This document shows, piece after piece, positions 8,628 to 10,896 of a DNA stretch of 10,896 nt. The position numbers were made by a program, and so were the translations under genes. The notes beneath the pieces are model-generated. The model was given only the letters and a program-made list of their open reading frames with translations, ran no database searches and had not been told where the DNA came from. The stretch is from Pseudomonadota bacterium (GTDB lineage: Bacteria > Pseudomonadota > Alphaproteobacteria > Rhizobiales > Hyphomicrobiaceae), in contig QGVC01000091.1 of NCBI GenBank assembly GCA_003242645.1, forward strand, positions 1 to 10,896, written 5' to 3'. The first letter of the stretch is position 1. The number at the start of each line of letters is the position of its first letter.

Positions 8628-9049
8628 TTCACCTGCTCCTTCAACATTTCGGCATCGCGTTGGACCTGCCGCTGCACACGTTTTGGCAAGAGGCCGCCAG
8701 ACATTGCGGAACGACCTCGCATCAGCAGGATCAACCCGATCACACCGACCACGACGCCGACGAGCAGAGAGGCCCAACCGGGTCCGAGACCCATATTTGT
8801 CAAGGCAACGATGAGCGCCTGGAGCAGGATCAGCAGGGCTGCGAGCAGACACATGCCCGCGGCCGCGAGCATCCCGCCAGCCATCTGCAGGTTCGCGAAT
8901 TTCTCGTCGATTTCTGCCCGAAGAAGGCCAGCTTCCTTGCCGACCAGATTCGAGACCTGGCGCCCCAGATCGGCGACCAGCTCAGGCACGGAGAGTGCCG
9001 CTTTCGCCGGCCGGTCTGCGTGCATTTCCGTGTGTCGGACCTCCGCCAT
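8624..9049 (-). CDS. holin-superfamily-III membrane protein (YqjE-like, Phage_holin_3_6)
   Basis: A 141-residue inner-membrane protein. An amphipathic N-terminal helix carries the family-like motif SVPELVADLGRQVSNLV...EAGLLRAEI (about 20-46). Two membrane segments follow (about 57-84 and 90-111) with a short GLGPGW turn, then a basic/charged C-terminal helix (112-141). This layout matches the Pfam family named putative actinobacterial Holin-X, which also contains E. coli YqjE. Despite the name, most chromosomal members have no shown lysis role and there are no phage genes nearby. The ATG at 9049 has AGGTGA about 6 nt upstream and lies 5 nt past the stop of the preceding gene. A longer reading to 9100 would overlap that gene and add a non-family N-terminus. 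Its stop (TGA, 8624-8626) overlaps the GTG of the DUF3618 gene, indicating translational coupling. Confidence 0.88.
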   Translation of the reverse strand: MAEVRHTEMHADRPAKAALSVPELVADLGRQVSNLVGKEAGLLRAEIDEKFANLQMAGGMLAAAGMCLLAALLILLQALIVALTNMGLGPGWASLLVGVVVGVIGLILLMRGRSAMSGGLLPKRVQRQVQRDAEMLKEQVK

Positions 9050-9054
9050 TGTGC

Positions 9055-9657
9055 TCACCTGGTTACGCTGCCCTCGACACCGGGGCGCTTCTGCTCCCAC
9101 TCCTCGCGAGGGTATTGCCCGAAGTGCGTTTCCTGTCCGGGATGATGGCCGTGGCCTGTCTGATGAGCTCCCATCCGCTCAGAGGCACGGTGGGAAGCGC
9201 TATGGTGACTGGAGCTTTTCGCAAATCGCGCGATGGCGAGGCCCGCGAGAACCGCGCCGCCAAAGACGGCCGTCGGGTGTTCACGGACGAACTTCTGAAC
9301 GTCGCCTACCATGTCCTGGAGATTCCGCCGCCCGAGCGCCTGGGAAAAATCCTCGATGCCACTTGCCAGGCTGCGCGCAAGATTCGCGATTTGTGGCTGA
9401 TCGCGGCTTTCGAGATCATCAGCTGCCCTGCGGATTGCGGAGCAAAGATCCGTGATGCTGGATTTGGCCTTTTCTTTTTGCTCCGAAAGAATTTCCTGCG
9501 CCTGAGCCTGCACGCCTGAAGCGACGTCCTGGGCCTGTTGCTTGACGTTTTCAGCGATATTGCCGGCGGCCTCCCGCGCAGCTTGTGCTTCGCGCTCCAG
9601 TCTTTGCCTTACTTGTTCGACTGTTTCTTCGCCGTATCGATTGGGACCATTGGCCAT
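9055..9657 (-). CDS. coiled-coil, single-membrane-anchor protein (YqjD/DUF883-like, 'nutrient deprivation-induced' type)
   Basis: First gene of the three-gene operon, 200 residues. Residues 10-70 are Gln/Ala/Glu-rich coiled coil (VEQVRQRLEREAQAAREAA). A second helical part covers about 72-125. One membrane segment (about 127-146) is introduced by KFVREHP. The REHP-then-hydrophobic arrangement resembles the C-terminal anchor of DUF883 proteins such as E. coli YqjD and ElaB, which are stationary-phase inner-membrane proteins reported to bind ribosomes. Unlike those, this protein continues past the anchor with a 54-residue hydrophilic tail rich in His (eight between 151 and 178). A gene of the YqjE family follows, as yqjE follows yqjD in E. 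coli, which supports the comparison. The ATG at 9657 has GGAG about 10 nt upstream. The homology is judged by eye and could be only architectural. Confidence 0.8.
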   Translation of the reverse strand: MANGPNRYGEETVEQVRQRLEREAQAAREAAGNIAENVKQQAQDVASGVQAQAQEILSEQKEKAKSSITDLCSAIRRAADDLESRDQPQIANLARSLASGIEDFSQALGRRNLQDMVGDVQKFVREHPTAVFGGAVLAGLAIARFAKSSSHHSASHRASERMGAHQTGHGHHPGQETHFGQYPREEWEQKRPGVEGSVTR

Positions 9658-9805
9658 TGGGCTCGTACTCCACTGTTTTGAGTGTGCAAGGCCGACTCCT
9701 CCCGCGCGGAGCCGGCTGCTATTCGCCGGGTCCCATCGAGATGCCCAACGTGATGAGAGAATTTACGCCTGCGGGATGGGCCCGGACCTCGCATGTTCCT
9801 TGGAG

Positions 9806-9831
9806 AAACAGGCGGACAGTCCATTGGTTCC
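9806..9831 (-). promoter_or_regulatory. candidate EcfG (general stress sigma) promoter
   Basis: On the minus strand GGAAC (9831-9827) is followed after exactly 16 nt by tGTTt (9810-9806). The EcfG consensus in alphaproteobacteria is GGAAC-N16/17-cGTT, so only the less conserved first base of the -10 differs. It points toward the membrane operon with an expected start near 9797-9800. Stress-type genes downstream make it plausible; a single GGAAC plus GTT can also occur by chance. Confidence 0.5.
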
Positions 9832-9839
9832 CCCGCCTG
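9809..9839. repeat. 7-bp inverted repeat spanning the candidate promoter
   Basis: CAGGCGG (9809-9815) and CCGCCTG (9833-9839) are perfect inverted repeats with a 17-nt centre. The arms overlap or flank both promoter elements, so a dimeric regulator could bind there. The arms are GC-rich and short, so chance is possible. Confidence 0.3.
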
Positions 9840-9961
9840 GCCCGGAAGCCGTCCGGCCGAAAGGCAATAAGCGCGTTTCAGTTTCGTGCAGGATCAGACG
9901 TGATCCCAATTACCAATAGTCGAGCGGCAAACGGCGCGGGTCAGAAAGGGAAAAGCGCAAG

Positions 9962-10896
<935 letters not shown>

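Larger units (their letters stand above)
9658..9961. other. uvrA to membrane-operon intergenic region
   Basis: This 304-nt gap follows uvrA and precedes the membrane operon; both are leftward. No believable gene is seen; the open frames here lack family features and overlap uvrA or the operon antisense. It holds an EcfG-like promoter (9806-9831) within an inverted repeat (9809-9839), and a small 6-bp hairpin GGATCA/TGATCC (9891-9906). No T-run follows that hairpin on either strand, so no clear uvrA terminator exists. The predicted operon leader would be about 140 nt long. Confidence 0.5.

Noticed and set aside
8628..8852. 75-residue N-terminal extension of the DUF3618 protein
   Set aside because: It is the out-of-frame shadow of the holin-like gene; the DUF3618 similarity begins only after GTG 8627.
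8624..9049. Holin-like gene as evidence of a prophage or lysis cassette
   Set aside because: No endolysin, integrase, capsid or other phage genes are nearby, and chromosomal members of this family are common next to stress-type membrane proteins.
6897..9700. 13-mer AAGGCCGACTCCT repeated at 6897-6909 and 9688-9700, both in intergenic DNA
   Set aside because: A single shared 13-mer is expected about once by chance in a window this size, and the positions relative to genes differ.

Overview
The window is GC-rich chromosomal DNA that reads as a member of the Alphaproteobacteria, most likely the Hyphomicrobiales (Rhizobiales). The support is the alphaproteobacterial character of CarB, GreA, UvrC and UvrA, and a DUF3618 / holin-III / 'nutrient-deprivation-induced' gene trio of the kind met in rhizobial relatives. 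There are eight genes, two of them cut by the window edges. I see no tRNA, rRNA, insertion sequence, CRISPR array or prophage.

Left part (1-3084, + strand): the 3' three quarters of carB (large subunit of carbamoyl-phosphate synthase), then greA (transcript cleavage factor), ending in a strong intrinsic terminator. carB seems to carry a one-base frameshift at about position 33.

Middle part (3100-6790, - strand): a polytopic inner-membrane protein of the putative Na+/H+ antiporter family lies downstream of a large uvrC. This UvrC keeps all expected catalytic and Fe-S residues but has an acidic, probably disordered insert of about 95-105 residues inside its C-terminal nuclease domain. Divergent from uvrC is a small exported protein of unknown function (6951-7514, + strand), closed by a terminator that may work in both directions.

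Right part (7587-9657, - strand): a tight three-gene operon of small membrane proteins. In transcription order these are a coiled-coil protein with one membrane anchor (resembling the YqjD/ElaB type), a two-helix holin-superfamily-III protein (YqjE type), and a long DUF3618 protein with two membrane segments and LEA-like amphipathic repeats. Gene junctions are 5 nt apart and a 4-nt GTGA overlap, so translation is probably coupled. A sequence resembling the general stress sigma factor EcfG promoter (GGAAC-N16-tGTT) lies upstream, inside a 7-bp inverted repeat. I infer a stress or stationary-phase envelope module. The window ends in the C-terminal third of uvrA, on the same strand and upstream of this operon.

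Functionally the window holds pyrimidine/arginine precursor synthesis (carB), transcription fidelity (greA), ion transport, two nucleotide-excision repair proteins (uvrC, uvrA), and the membrane module. The membrane module is the least understood part and the best place to look for new biology.
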